Source of the DNA: Pseudomonas sp. Irchel 3E20
GTDB lineage: Bacteria; Pseudomonadota; Gammaproteobacteria; Pseudomonadales; Pseudomonadaceae
Direction: 5' to 3'
Assembly: GCF_900187645.1 (NCBI RefSeq)
Contig: NZ_FYEE01000004.1
Location: forward strand, 310,001-374,000
Length of the DNA stretch: 64,000 bases
Both the position numbers and the translations under genes were made by a program. Positions 26,876 through 36,800 of the stretch are shown piece after piece (within the stretch, counting starts at the first letter, position 1; each line of letters opens with the position of its first letter). Under the pieces are notes generated by a model. It was given only the letters and a program-made list of their open reading frames with translations, searched no databases and was not told where the DNA came from.

Positions 26876-27940
26876 ATGAGCCAGTGGCCGGACACCCGCA
26901 TTCTCGACCTGCTCGGCATTGACCTGCCGATCATCCAGGCGCCCATGGCGGGCGCAACCACCCAGGCGATGGTTATTGCGGCCGGCCAGGCGGGGGCCTT
27001 GGGCTCGCTGCCGGCGGCGATGTTGAGCGTCGAGCAATTGCGCCAAGAACTGACCAGCCTGGGCCAGCAGCACGCCAAACCGCTGAACCTGAACTTCTTC
27101 TGCCATCAGAACGCCCCCGCCGACCCTCAGCGCGCAGCGCAATGGAAACAACTGCTGGCGCCCTACTACCGGGAACTGGGCCTGGACCCTGACGCCCCGA
27201 CGCCTGTGTCCAACCGTGCGCCTTTCGATAATGCGGCGTGCGAGGTGGTGGAAGAATTCCGCCCGGCCGTCGTCAGTTTCCACTTCGGCCTGCCGGAAAA
27301 ATCCCTGCTGGAGCGGGTCAAGGCCACCGGCGCCAAGGTGCTGTCCTCGGCCACCACCGTCGCCGAGGCCACCTGGCTGGAGCAGCAGGGCTGTGACGCG
27401 ATCATCGCCATGGGCTACGAGGCGGGCGGGCATCGCGGGATGTTCTTGAGCGACGATCTCAACACCCAGGTCGGCACCCTGGCGCTGGTGCCGCAAATCG
27501 TCGACGCCGTGAGTGTGCCCGTGATCGCTGCGGGCGGGATCGCCGATGGCCGGGGCATCGCGGCGGCGTTCATGCTGGGCGCCTCGGCGGTGCAAGTGGG
27601 CACCGCCTACCTGTTCACCCCCGAAGCCAAGGTCAATGCGAGCCACCGCCATGCCCTGCGCAGCGCCCCCGAGAGTGCGACCGCGCTGACCAACCTGTTC
27701 ACCGGGCGCCCGGCCCGGGGCATTGTCAACCGCGTCATGCGTGAATTGGGGCCGATGAACCCCAAGGCGCCGGCCTTCCCCCTCGCTGGCGGCGCACTGA
27801 TGCCACTGCGGGCCGAACGCGAAGGCGAATTCGGCAACCTCTGGTCCGGCCAGGCCTTGCGCCTGGGTGTGGAGCAATCGAGCGCCGAGTTGACCCGGCG
27901 CCTGGCCGCCGAAGCCCTAGCGCTGCTGATACGGCGCTGA
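26876..27940 (+). CDS. Nitronate monooxygenase family flavoprotein
   Basis: A 354-residue FMN TIM-barrel protein. I-I-Q-A-P-M-A-G at the start, L-N-F-F-C-H, and the class signature G-Y-E-A-G-G-H-R-G with the catalytic His, then P-V-I-A-A-G-G-I-A-D-G-R-G and G-A-S-A-V-Q-V-G-T-A-Y match class I nitronate monooxygenases (formerly 2-nitropropane dioxygenases), which detoxify propionate-3-nitronate. The ATG at 26876 was chosen; the frame is open from 26657. No obvious operon partner. The real substrate cannot be told from sequence. Confidence 0.9.
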   Translation: MSQWPDTRILDLLGIDLPIIQAPMAGATTQAMVIAAGQAGALGSLPAAMLSVEQLRQELTSLGQQHAKPLNLNFFCHQNAPADPQRAAQWKQLLAPYYRELGLDPDAPTPVSNRAPFDNAACEVVEEFRPAVVSFHFGLPEKSLLERVKATGAKVLSSATTVAEATWLEQQGCDAIIAMGYEAGGHRGMFLSDDLNTQVGTLALVPQIVDAVSVPVIAAGGIADGRGIAAAFMLGASAVQVGTAYLFTPEAKVNASHRHALRSAPESATALTNLFTGRPARGIVNRVMRELGPMNPKAPAFPLAGGALMPLRAEREGEFGNLWSGQALRLGVEQSSAELTRRLAAEALALLIRR

Positions 27941-28861
<921 letters not shown>

Positions 28862-29542
28862 ATGCCGCTCTCGAGTGCTGACATTGCCGCCATCTGGTTG
28901 ACCCTGAAACTGGCGTCGCTGACCACGGTGATCCTGCTGATAATCGGCACTCCGATTGCCCTGTGGCTGTCGCGCACCCGTTCCTGGCTGCGCGGCCCCA
29001 TCGGTGCGATTGTCGCCCTGCCCCTGGTGCTGCCGCCGACCGTGATCGGCTTCTACCTGCTGCTGACGCTGGGGCCCAACGGCGTTCTCGGCCAATTCAC
29101 CCAGTCCTTGGGCCTGGGCACCCTGACGTTCAGTTTCACCGGGTTGGTGATCGGCTCGGTGGTGTACTCCATGCCGTTTGTCGTGCAGCCGCTGCAAAAC
29201 GCCTTCTCGGCCATCGGTACCCGGCCGCTGGAAGTGGCAGCGACTCTGCGCGCCAACCCCTGGGACACTTTTTTCAGCGTAACCCTGCCCCTGGCTCGCC
29301 CCGGGTTCATCACCGCTGCCATCCTCGGGTTTGCCCACACCGTGGGCGAATTCGGCGTGGTGCTGATGATCGGCGGCAATATCCCGGAAAAAACCCGCGT
29401 GGTCTCGGTGCAAATCTACGACCACGTCGAGGCCATGGAGTATGCCCAAGCCCACTGGCTGGCCGGCGCGATGCTGGTGTTCTCGTTCCTGATCCTGCTG
29501 GCGCTCTACTCAAGCCGCCAGACCAAAGCCGGCTGGAGCTGA
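28862..29542 (+). CDS. modB: Molybdate ABC transporter permease
   Basis: A 226-residue inner-membrane protein with five to six hydrophobic segments. The coupling loop [15 protein letters not shown] and L-P-L-A-R-P-G is the EAA motif that contacts ModC. The ATG abuts the modA stop with no gap, indicating coupled translation. The length is normal for ModB. Confidence 0.96.
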   Translation: MPLSSADIAAIWLTLKLASLTTVILLIIGTPIALWLSRTRSWLRGPIGAIVALPLVLPPTVIGFYLLLTLGPNGVLGQFTQSLGLGTLTFSFTGLVIGSVVYSMPFVVQPLQNAFSAIGTRPLEVAATLRANPWDTFFSVTLPLARPGFITAAILGFAHTVGEFGVVLMIGGNIPEKTRVVSVQIYDHVEAMEYAQAHWLAGAMLVFSFLILLALYSSRQTKAGWS

Positions 29543-29545
29543 GCG

Positions 29546-30634
29546 ATGACCACCCTGATTCACGCCCGCCTGAAGGTGAGCTACCCCGATTTTTCCCTGG
29601 ATGTCGACCTGCAATTGCCCGGGCGCGGCATCACCGCGCTGTACGGCCACTCCGGGTCCGGCAAAACCACCTGCCTGCGCTGCATCGCCGGCCTGGAAAA
29701 AGCCCAGCAAGGCTTTGTCCAGGTCAACGATGAAATCTGGCAGGACAGCGCCAACCAGCGTTTCGTGCCGCCGCACAAACGGGCCCTGGGCTATGTGTTC
29801 CAGGAAGCGAGCCTGTTCACCCACCTGTCGGTGCGGGCCAACCTGGCGTTCGGCCTGCGCCGCATTCCCCGCGCCCAGCGCCGGGTGGACATGGCCCAGG
29901 CCACTCAGTTGCTGGGCATCGGCCACCTACTGGAGCGCCACCCGCAGCATTTGTCCGGCGGTGAACGCCAGCGCGTGGGCATCGCCCGCGCCTTGCTCAC
30001 CAGCCCGCGGATTTTGCTGATGGACGAGCCCCTCGCGGCCCTGGACAGCCAGCGTAAAAGCGAAATCCTGCCGTACCTGGAACGCCTGCACGACGAGTTG
30101 GACATCCCGATCCTATACGTCAGCCATTCCCAGGACGAAGTGGCGCGCCTGGCCGACCATATCGTCCTGCTGGAACAGGGCAAGGCCCTGGCCAGCGGCC
30201 CTATCGCCCAGACCCTGGCGCGCCTGGACTTGCCCTTGGCCCTGGGCGATGACGCCGGGGTCATTATCGAAGGCCAGGTACACACCTACGACCCGGCTTA
30301 CCAACTGCTGACCCTGCAGCTTCCCGGCAGCGTGTCGAGCATCCGCGTCACCCACGGCCCAGTGGCCAATGGCCGCACCCTGCGGGTCAAAATCCAGGCC
30401 CGAGACGTCAGCCTGAGCCTGCAGGACAGTGGGCAGAGCAGCATCCTCAATCGCCTGCCGGTCACGGTGGTCGAAGAGACCCCTGCTGACAACAGCGCCC
30501 ATGTGCTGGTACGCCTGGACGCCGCCGGCACCGCGTTACTGGCGCGGATCACCCGCTATTCCCGCGATCAGTTGCAGTTGCACCCGGGGCAAGCGCTGTG
30601 GGCGCAGATCAAGGCGGTAGCGGTGCTGGCTTAA
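29546..30634 (+). CDS. modC: Molybdate ABC transporter ATP-binding protein
   Basis: A 362-residue ATPase: Walker [11 protein letters not shown]-loop Y-V-F-Q-E, signature L-S-G-G-E-R-Q-R, Walker B I-L-L-M-D-E-P and switch His in Y-V-S-H-S. Residues about 290-360 form the C-terminal MOP domain ([11 protein letters not shown]), which in ModC binds molybdate and can inhibit transport. It starts 3 nt after the modB stop and ends the operon. Confidence 0.96.
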   Translation: MTTLIHARLKVSYPDFSLDVDLQLPGRGITALYGHSGSGKTTCLRCIAGLEKAQQGFVQVNDEIWQDSANQRFVPPHKRALGYVFQEASLFTHLSVRANLAFGLRRIPRAQRRVDMAQATQLLGIGHLLERHPQHLSGGERQRVGIARALLTSPRILLMDEPLAALDSQRKSEILPYLERLHDELDIPILYVSHSQDEVARLADHIVLLEQGKALASGPIAQTLARLDLPLALGDDAGVIIEGQVHTYDPAYQLLTLQLPGSVSSIRVTHGPVANGRTLRVKIQARDVSLSLQDSGQSSILNRLPVTVVEETPADNSAHVLVRLDAAGTALLARITRYSRDQLQLHPGQALWAQIKAVAVLA

Positions 30635-30658
30635 GCCCCCGACGCTTGCAGGCCTATT

Positions 30659-30688
30659 GCCAGCCAGGTTAGGCTGGCCCCCTTTTCC
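30659..30688 (+). terminator. Probable terminator of modABC
   Basis: Stem GCCAGCC/GGCTGGC with a 6-nt loop, followed by CCCCCTTTTC, 25 nt after modC. The T run is short, so efficiency is uncertain. Confidence 0.55.
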
Positions 30689-30795
30689 CGCCCGCTGGAT
30701 GAACGCCGACGTGAACTTCTAAGCCTTCCAAAATGTATTCGCAACAAGCCGCCCCAGGCGCTTGTTGGCCTTTTGCGCATTTTATGGAGGTGCTG

Positions 30796-32439
30796 ATGAC
30801 TGACGTCACGCGGCTGCCCACCCTCGTTTCCCTGCATCGGGTCTGTTTCCAGTTCGCCCATGGCCAGACCCTGTTCGATGACCTGTCCCTGACCCTCGAC
30901 TCTCGCCCCACCGCCCTGGTCGGGCGCAATGGCGTGGGCAAAAGCCTGCTCGCACGCTTGATCGCCGGGCAGTTGACGCCCTCTGGCGGCGCCATCAGCC
31001 GCTTCGCAGCGGTGGCCTATGTGCCGCAACTCCCCGCCCAGGCGCAGGACCAGAGCGTGGCGCAACTGATGGGTGTTGCCGATGTGCTGCACGCGTTGGC
31101 ACGCATGGCCGCAGGCCAAGCGAATCCTGAAGACCTGGAACGGGTCGACGACCGTTGGGACCTGGCGCAACGGGTGCGTGCGGGCCTGGACGCGGCCGGT
31201 CTGGAACAGATCAGCCCCGAGCAGCACGCCGATGGCCTCAGTGGCGGGCAATTGGCGCGGATCGGCCTGCTCGGCGCATTCCTTGGCAACACCGCGCTAT
31301 TGATCCTCGATGAGCCCAGCAACCACCTCGACCGCGCTGGCCGGGCCTGGCTGTTGCAGATGATGGCGCAGTGGCGCGGCGGCTTGCTGGTTATCAGCCA
31401 TGACCGCCAACTGCTGCGCCAAGTGCAGCGGATTGTCGAGCTCACGCCCCGTGGCCTGCGCAACTATGGCGGTGACTATGCGCTGTTCCAGGCCCAACGC
31501 GAGGCCCAACACACTGCCGCCCAAGCGGCCCTGGAACACGCCCGCGACGAACGCAGCCGCGAGCGCAAGCGTCAGCAACGGGAGCACGACACCATCCAGC
31601 GCCGCGCCGCCGCCTCGCGTAAAAACGCCGACACCGCCAATATCTCGCGCCCGGAGCGGGCCGGGATGAAAGGCGCGGCCAAGGACATCATGGGCCATGT
31701 GCGCCACGCTCATCAGGCCCGCCAAAGCGACCTCGACGCCCAGGTACGTCAGGCCTACAGCCAGGTCATCGAACGCCCCAGCACTCTGTTCACCCTGCCT
31801 GGTAGCGCCGTGCCAGCAGCGCGGCAGGTCTTCACCCTGGTGGACGCCCAATTGCCCTGGCTGGCGCCCAACGAGCCCGGCAGCCGCCTCACCTGCACGG
31901 TCCACGGCCCGGTGCGCATCGCCGTCAACGGCCCCAATGGCTGTGGCAAATCCACCTTGTTGAAGATGCTGGCCGGTGTCCTGGCGCCCATTGGCGGCCG
32001 CTGCACCACCCACGTGCCTCACGCCTATCTCGACCAAGCGCTGACCCTGCTGGACGACCAACGTTCGGTCCTCGAGCAGCTCGGCCCCCAGACCACGCTT
32101 GACGAAGGCGAGTTGCGCACGCGCCTGGCGCTGTTGCAACTCGACGCCGCCCGCGTGGTGCAACCCTGCGCGCACCTGAGCGGCGGTGAACGCCTCAAGG
32201 CAGCGCTGGCGCTAGCCCTTTGGCGGCGCACGCCGGCGCAATTACTGCTGCTGGACGAACCGACCAATCACCTGGACCTGGAGTCGCTGGAGGCCATCGA
32301 GCAAGCTTTGGCAACCTGCCCGGCGGCGATGGTGGTGGTGTCCCACGATGAGGATTTCATCGCCGCCCTCGCGCCCACCCACCACTTGACATGGCAAACC
32401 AGTGGCTGGCATTTGCGTGCGGCCGATCACGGGGGCTGA
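30796..32439 (+). CDS. ABC-F family ATPase
   Basis: A 547-residue soluble protein with two ABC domains and no membrane segments. Domain 1 has G-R-N-G-V-G-K-S, L-S-G-G-Q-L-A-R and L-I-L-D-E-P-S-N-H-L-D; domain 2 has G-P-N-G-C-G-K-S-T, L-S-G-G-E-R-L-K and L-L-L-D-E-P-T-N-H-L-D. Between them is an Arg/Lys/Glu-rich linker (about 250-300) of the kind that reaches the ribosomal tRNA sites. ABC-F proteins resolve stalled ribosomes or protect against ribosome-binding antibiotics. The ATG at 30796 is preceded by GGAGG (30786-30790). The subfamily is not assigned, and resistance is only a possibility. Confidence 0.9.
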   Translation: MTDVTRLPTLVSLHRVCFQFAHGQTLFDDLSLTLDSRPTALVGRNGVGKSLLARLIAGQLTPSGGAISRFAAVAYVPQLPAQAQDQSVAQLMGVADVLHALARMAAGQANPEDLERVDDRWDLAQRVRAGLDAAGLEQISPEQHADGLSGGQLARIGLLGAFLGNTALLILDEPSNHLDRAGRAWLLQMMAQWRGGLLVISHDRQLLRQVQRIVELTPRGLRNYGGDYALFQAQREAQHTAAQAALEHARDERSRERKRQQREHDTIQRRAAASRKNADTANISRPERAGMKGAAKDIMGHVRHAHQARQSDLDAQVRQAYSQVIERPSTLFTLPGSAVPAARQVFTLVDAQLPWLAPNEPGSRLTCTVHGPVRIAVNGPNGCGKSTLLKMLAGVLAPIGGRCTTHVPHAYLDQALTLLDDQRSVLEQLGPQTTLDEGELRTRLALLQLDAARVVQPCAHLSGGERLKAALALALWRRTPAQLLLLDEPTNHLDLESLEAIEQALATCPAAMVVVSHDEDFIAALAPTHHLTWQTSGWHLRAADHGG

Positions 32440-32506
32440 CGCCGATCATTGCAGCTTCGCGGCCCGCTTCTATAGTGAGGGGGGCCAGAAGTAGAGAGGT
32501 GTCGCC

Positions 32507-32722
32507 ATGGAAGACATTTTCATCGTCAAGCGCTGCAACAAGTTCCGCATCCGCGGCCGTCGCGCGGGCGAAGCGGATCAAAACGCGGTGCCGCAGGACT
32601 GGTACCGGGTGCTCGATACCCGCACCCAGGGCTTCATCGGCGACGGCTATGACGAACTGGCCGATGCAAAGAAGGAATGCTTGCGCTTGAACCTCGCCAG
32701 CCAGCACGTCGTGCCCCGCTAG
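32507..32722 (+). CDS. Small conserved hypothetical protein (71 aa)
   Basis: E-D-I-F-I-V-K-R-C-N-K-F-R-I-R-G-R-R, then D-W-Y-R-V-L-D-T-R-T-Q-G-F-I-G-D-G-Y-D-E-L. Basic N-terminus, acidic helix at the end, no signal peptide. The ribosome-binding site AGAGAGG lies upstream. First of a run of short same-strand ORFs. The function is unknown. Confidence 0.65.
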   Translation: MEDIFIVKRCNKFRIRGRRAGEADQNAVPQDWYRVLDTRTQGFIGDGYDELADAKKECLRLNLASQHVVPR

Positions 32723-32853
32723 GCGTGGTGAACGCTGGCCTTTTGCCCGTCTATACTCAACGCAGCTGAAGGAACAGCCCCATCGACGCAGGCCCGCAAA
32801 TCCGGGCCTTGCGCCCAATCCGCCGCGCGACACATTGGATGGAGGTGCTGCAC

Positions 32854-33084
32854 ATGTCCGAGAAAGAGTCCATCACCACGGTATTGACCCTGCTGGAGCA
32901 ACGTCAGTTGCGCCTGGCGGCCGCTTGCAAGGAAATCGCCGACTGGGTTGACCGCCAGGGCGGCCATCCCACTGCACTGCGCGTGCGCGACCGGCTGCGC
33001 GAAATCGAGCGCGAAACACCGCAGGTGACCCGCGCGCTCACGTCCCTCAAGCCTCAGGAACCGCGCCTGCCCCGCTTTCGGTGA
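32854..33084 (+). CDS. Small hypothetical protein, probable helical bundle (76 aa)
   Basis: S-E-K-E-S-I-T-T-V-L-T-L-L-E-Q-R-Q-L-R-L-A-A-A-C-K-E-I-A-D-W followed by an Arg/Glu-rich helix. GGAGG at 32841-32845 precedes the ATG at 32854. No membrane segment. It resembles many short, helical, stress-related Pseudomonas proteins, but I recognise no family. Confidence 0.65.
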   Translation: MSEKESITTVLTLLEQRQLRLAAACKEIADWVDRQGGHPTALRVRDRLREIERETPQVTRALTSLKPQEPRLPRFR

Positions 33085-33087
33085 AAC

Positions 33088-33438
33088 CTAGAGGCAAGTG
33101 GCCAGGGCCGCCAGCCGGCGCTTGGCCGGCCAATCATCGGTGCCCGCGTAGTAATTGACGCGGGTGGCGCCCGCTTCGCCGTGCACATCGACAAAATACT
33201 TGGCGGCCACCGTATACACCGTGTAGCCCCCGGCCTGGCCGGGCTCGAGGAAACCGCTGGCGTCCACGCCGAACACCGCTTCGTCCTGCCAGGCAAATTG
33301 CACGCATTGCGCAACCACCTGTGCCTCTTTGCTCGATGCCAGGGTTTTGTAAGGCTTTTTGCTACGGGCCTCGTTCATCGCCGGCGCCGCGCACCCAGCC
33401 AACATCACCAGGGCCAACGCTCCCATCACTAACCGCAT
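33088..33438 (-). CDS. Putative lipoprotein (116 aa)
   Basis: Lipoprotein signal M-R-L-V-M-G-A-L-A-L-V-M-L-A-G-C with lipobox L-A-G-C. The mature part contains A-Q-C-V-Q-F-A-W-Q-D and Y-Y-A-G-T-D-D-W and ends T-C-L. The ATG at 33438 follows GGAGG; the frame is open to 33540 without coding features. Its stop is 3 nt from the stop of the convergent gene at 33084. Compare the lipoprotein at 25766, which has the same length and Cys placing, suggesting one family. Confidence 0.8.
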   Translation of the reverse strand: MRLVMGALALVMLAGCAAPAMNEARSKKPYKTLASSKEAQVVAQCVQFAWQDEAVFGVDASGFLEPGQAGGYTVYTVAAKYFVDVHGEAGATRVNYYAGTDDWPAKRRLAALATCL

Positions 33439-33693
33439 GTGCCACCTCCCCGAAGAAAAGGGCGTGACTGTAGCACCCGCACGCCGTGCTCGCATCGTGG
33501 GCGGCGGGTTGATGGCTAACGCGAGCAGGCTTGCTGCCACAACTGGGCATAGGTGCCCGCCAACTAGCAGACCAACGGCCCTACCCGCGCCGCCCCAGGG
33601 GCTAAGGTTTTAGAGCGCGCCCGGCCGGCAGGGTTGGCCAACCTTGCCCAAGAGGATGAGGCCGGGCCCACAGCAAACCTGGAGGAGATCACC

Positions 33694-33942
33694 ATGCGAC
33701 TCAATACCCCGGAACAGAACCTGCGGCGCGACCTGCACGAAGTCGCCTCGGACTTGCGCTGGTCAGCCGTCGAACTGTCGCAGATCGCCCAGCGCCTGGA
33801 CCTGGCGGGCAACAGCGCCGATGCCCAGGCCCTGGCGCGGCTGCGGCAGATCCTGCAACAGCACGAAGCGCAATTGACGGGCTACGCCTATGAGGTCAAG
33901 GCCCGCGTCATTCACCGTTCGGTGGAGGGCCTGGAGCAATAA
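33694..33942 (+). CDS. Small helical hypothetical protein (82 aa)
   Basis: R-L-N-T-P-E-Q-N-L-R-R-D-L-H-E-V-A-S-D-L-R-W-S-A-V-E-L, then A-R-L-R-Q-I-L-Q-Q-H-E. Amphipathic, charged helices with no signal peptide. A strong GGAGGAG site is 8 nt before the ATG at 33694. It ends before a perfect hairpin at 33948. The function is unknown. Confidence 0.65.
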   Translation: MRLNTPEQNLRRDLHEVASDLRWSAVELSQIAQRLDLAGNSADAQALARLRQILQQHEAQLTGYAYEVKARVIHRSVEGLEQ

Positions 33943-33947
33943 GGCCC

Positions 33948-33975
33948 GCAGGCGCCAGGCCAGCCTGGCGCCTGC
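33948..33975. terminator. Perfect 13-bp hairpin between convergent genes
   Basis: GCAGGCGCCAGGC/GCCTGGCGCCTGC with only CA between the arms, 6 nt after one stop and 7 nt before the opposing stop. It lacks a T run, so it may act as a transcript end stabiliser rather than a classical terminator. Confidence 0.6.
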
Positions 33976-33981
33976 ACGGCG

Positions 33982-34386
33982 CTACAGCACAAGAGTGTTC
34001 ATGGGATAAAACAACGTATTCAACACTAACAACAGTAACCAGAAACCGATCTCGATAGTTTCTGTAATAGGCTGGATCTTACGCAGCGCACCATAGATAT
34101 GTACCAGTGCCATTAAAGTAAACACCACAAACAACACATCAAAGGCATAACTGAAATGGGTGCCGGTCGTAGCCGAACGCAACATCGTGGCCTCCACCAC
34201 CAGAATGAACGCCCCCAGGCAGCGGCCAAAGTAGATGGCCAGGTGTTTTTCCTCAGGCACCACCCAGCGCATCAGCCGCGCCCAGCGCAGCGGCGCGATA
34301 AAAATCGGCAGTGCGAAGAAGCACGTCGTGAGCACCATAAGTATCGTTATATATTCCTTACTGTAGTGCGACCAATATCCCAACAT
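33982..34386 (-). CDS. Hypothetical inner-membrane protein (134 aa, four helices)
   Basis: Four hydrophobic segments are visible: I-T-I-L-M-V-L-T-T-C-F-F-A-L-P-I-F; I-Y-F-G-R-C-L-G-A-F-I-L-V-V; Y-A-F-D-V-L-F-V-V-F-T-L-M; and I-G-F-W-L-L-L-L-V-L-N-T-L-F-Y. The ATG at 34386 follows AAGGAGAG. I do not recognise the family. No partner gene is adjacent. Confidence 0.7.
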   Translation of the reverse strand: MLGYWSHYSKEYITILMVLTTCFFALPIFIAPLRWARLMRWVVPEEKHLAIYFGRCLGAFILVVEATMLRSATTGTHFSYAFDVLFVVFTLMALVHIYGALRKIQPITETIEIGFWLLLLVLNTLFYPMNTLVL

Positions 34387-34536
34387 CTGCTCTCTCCTTG
34401 TTTTTATTGTGTGCGCTGGCCAGCCCCTGAATAGTTGCAGATATTCAGGGCTTTGACCCGGGGACAACTAAAAAACAGTACTAAAGAGAGCGCGACCGAC
34501 AACAAAGGCTTAGTTGCCTACTTGCCAATAAACCCC

Positions 34537-34676
34537 TGTGGGAGCAACTGGCTTACCTCTACCATTCGTCACCGCAACTCAGTGCCGCCATCGCGAGCAG
34601 GCTCGCTCCCCCAGAGGAAAATGAAAATCCAGCCCACACCACAATTCACTTGTGGGAGCGGGCCTTGCCCGCGATG
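34537..34676. repeat. REP (repetitive extragenic palindrome) cluster
   Basis: Three units of the Pseudomonas REP type: TGTGGGAGCAACTGGCTTA (34537-34555, degenerate), GCGAGCAGGCTCGC in inverse orientation (34592-34605) and TGTGGGAGCGGGCC..TTGCCCGCGATG (34651-34676). The alternating orientation is BIME-like. The surrounding 334-bp gap (34387-34720) holds no gene. Confidence 0.8.
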
Positions 34677-34710
34677 ACGGCGGTACAGACAACCTCTGTG
34701 TACCGCCGTC
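34676..34710 (-). terminator. Hairpin downstream of rlhA
   Basis: A 12-bp perfect stem, GACGGCGGTACA/TGTACCGCCGTC, with an 11-nt loop, 11 nt after the rlhA stop and joined to the last REP unit. No T run follows, so the REP-hairpin composite is the likely 3' end structure. Confidence 0.6.
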
Positions 34711-34720
34711 AGCGTGAGGT

Positions 34721-36712
34721 TCAGTGCGGCGAGCGGAAGATCACGTCATCCGGATTGAAGTGGCCCACCACTTGCTGCACGCCGCTGCCCGGCAGTGGCA
34801 GGTCGAGGATGTGGCCCTTGATCTTGCCCATCACGTGCATTTCGCAGGGTTTGCAGTCGAACTTCAGGGTCAGCACTTCATCGCCGTGCACCAACTGCAT
34901 CGGCGCCACTTTGGTGCGCACCCCGGTGACACCCTTGGCCTGTTTAGGGCACAGGTTGAAGGAGAAACGCAGGCAGTGTTTGGTAATCATCACCGGCACT
35001 TCGCCGGTTTCCTCATGGGCCTCGAACGCCGCGTCGATCAACTTGACCCCGTGGCGGTGGTAGAACTCACGGGCCTTGTGGTTGTAGACGTTGGCCAGGA
35101 ACGACAGGTGCGATTCCGGGTACACCGGCGCCGGCGTGCTCTCGGCCTTGCGGCCACCGCGCGGGTGGGCCTGGACGCGTGCGGCACTCAGGGCCTCGAT
35201 CGCTTCGCGGCGCAAGGCCTTGAGCTGGGAGTTGGGGATGAAGAACGCCTGTGGCGCGTCGAGGCGGATGGCGGTGGCGTGGTATTCGGTGGTGCCCAGT
35301 TGGCCCAGCAGGTCATGGAGTTGCTCCAGGGCCTGTTCCGGCTTGTTGGCCACGCCGAAGGGGCCTTGCAGGGCGGCGCTGGCGCTGATGCCCTCCTCGC
35401 TGGTGGCAATCAGTTGCAGGCTGTCCTCGCGTAAACGGGCACTCCAGGCTATACCGATGCGGCGCTCGGCGGAGGTCTTGAGCAAGGCCTGCTGCCAGTT
35501 GTGGTCCAGGTTGCGGTTAAGCGGGTGGCTGGGCCGCAAGCGGTGCAGGCCCTCGGGCATTTCGTTGGGCTCGACGCGGTAGCGATAGCGCTTCTGGCCT
35601 TCTTCCTCGAACTCGCCTTTAGGTTCGGCGATATTGGCGCGAAAACCCACGACTTCACGCTTGACCAGCACATTGAGGCCGTCGCCGTTGGACAGCGGCT
35701 CAGAGGTCACCACCTGCATATCACGCTTGCCGACCTTCTCCACCACACCCACCGGCAGCCCTGTGAACGTGGGCGAATCGAAGGCGCCAATGTCGATCTT
35801 GCGCTCGCTGACGAAGTAATCGGTGCTGCCACGGTGGAAGGTCTTTTCCGGGTCCGGCAGGAAAAAGTGTACGGTGCGGCCGCTGGACGCCCGCGCCAGG
35901 TCCGGGCGGTCTTCGAGAATGCCGTCCAGGCGTTGGCGGTAGTAGGCGGTGATGTTTTTCACATAGCCCATGTCCTTGTAGCGCCCCTCGATCTTGAACG
36001 AGCGCACGCCAGCCTCCACCAACTCGCGCAGGTTGGCGCTCTGGTTGTTGTCTTTCATCGACAACAGGTGCTTTTCAAACGCCACCACCCGGCCCTGGTC
36101 GTCCTTGAGGGTGTAGGGCAAGCGGCAGGCCTGGGAGCAGTCGCCACGGTTGGCGCTGCGGCCATTCTGTGCGTGGGAAATATTGCACTGCCCGGAAAAC
36201 GCCACGCACAGCGCGCCGTGGATGAAGAACTCGATCGCCGCGTCAGTCTCTTCGGCGATGGCGCGGATCTCTTGCAAATTGAGCTCGCGGGCCAGCACCA
36301 ATTGGGAGAAGCCGGCCTGATCGAGGAACTTCGCCCGCTCCAGGGTGCGGATGTCGGTCTGGGTGCTGGCATGCAGCTCGATGGGCGGGATATCCAGCTC
36401 CATCACCCCCAGGTCCTGAACGATCAACGCATCCACCCCCGCGTCGTACAACTGGTGGATCAGCTTGCGCGCTGGTTCCAATTCGTTGTCATGCAGGATG
36501 GTGTTGAGGGTGGTGAACACCCGGGCGTGGTAGCGCCGGGCGAACTCCACCAGGGCAGCGATATCGCTCACCTCGTTGCAGGCGTTGTGGCGGGCGCCAA
36601 AACTGGGGCCCCCAAGGTACACCGCGTCGGCGCCATGGAGGATGGCTTCGCGGGCGATCGCCACGTCACGGGCGGGGCTGAGCAGTTCCAGATGATGTTT
36701 GGGCAGGGACAT
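34721..36712 (-). CDS. rlhA: 23S rRNA C2501 hydroxylation protein, U32 peptidase-like
   Basis: A 663-residue member of the U32 peptidase-like family, long RlhA/YdcP type. The signature F-I-H-G-A-L-C-V-A-F-S-G-Q-C-N-I-S, N-R-G-D-C-S-Q-A-C-R and I-E-G-R-Y-K are present. The four Cys typical of this family's iron-sulfur cluster are in place. The C-terminal half has F-N-L-C-P-K-Q and D-C-K-P-C-E-M-H. In E. coli RlhA makes 5-hydroxycytidine at C2501 of 23S rRNA. The start at 36712 fits homologues. It is isolated, flanked by REP DNA and a LysR gene. Confidence 0.9.
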   Translation of the reverse strand: MSLPKHHLELLSPARDVAIAREAILHGADAVYLGGPSFGARHNACNEVSDIAALVEFARRYHARVFTTLNTILHDNELEPARKLIHQLYDAGVDALIVQDLGVMELDIPPIELHASTQTDIRTLERAKFLDQAGFSQLVLARELNLQEIRAIAEETDAAIEFFIHGALCVAFSGQCNISHAQNGRSANRGDCSQACRLPYTLKDDQGRVVAFEKHLLSMKDNNQSANLRELVEAGVRSFKIEGRYKDMGYVKNITAYYRQRLDGILEDRPDLARASSGRTVHFFLPDPEKTFHRGSTDYFVSERKIDIGAFDSPTFTGLPVGVVEKVGKRDMQVVTSEPLSNGDGLNVLVKREVVGFRANIAEPKGEFEEEGQKRYRYRVEPNEMPEGLHRLRPSHPLNRNLDHNWQQALLKTSAERRIGIAWSARLREDSLQLIATSEEGISASAALQGPFGVANKPEQALEQLHDLLGQLGTTEYHATAIRLDAPQAFFIPNSQLKALRREAIEALSAARVQAHPRGGRKAESTPAPVYPESHLSFLANVYNHKAREFYHRHGVKLIDAAFEAHEETGEVPVMITKHCLRFSFNLCPKQAKGVTGVRTKVAPMQLVHGDEVLTLKFDCKPCEMHVMGKIKGHILDLPLPGSGVQQVVGHFNPDDVIFRSPH

Positions 36713-36800
36713 ATTTTTTTAGTCAGGCTTGTCACGGTCGAGGCGCGCATTGTAGCGGCGAAACGCCAGGGCGGCACGGTCTACCCATAGGGCAACACAA

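Noticed and set aside
33513..33541. A further REP unit (GCGAGCAGGCTTGCTGCCACA)
   Set aside because: It resembles the Pseudomonas REP family but is single, short and without the full stem, so it is not listed as a feature.
34537..34676. A CRISPR-like array
   Set aside because: The repeats are REP palindromes in alternating orientation with irregular spacing and no cas genes; no CRISPR array was seen anywhere in the window.
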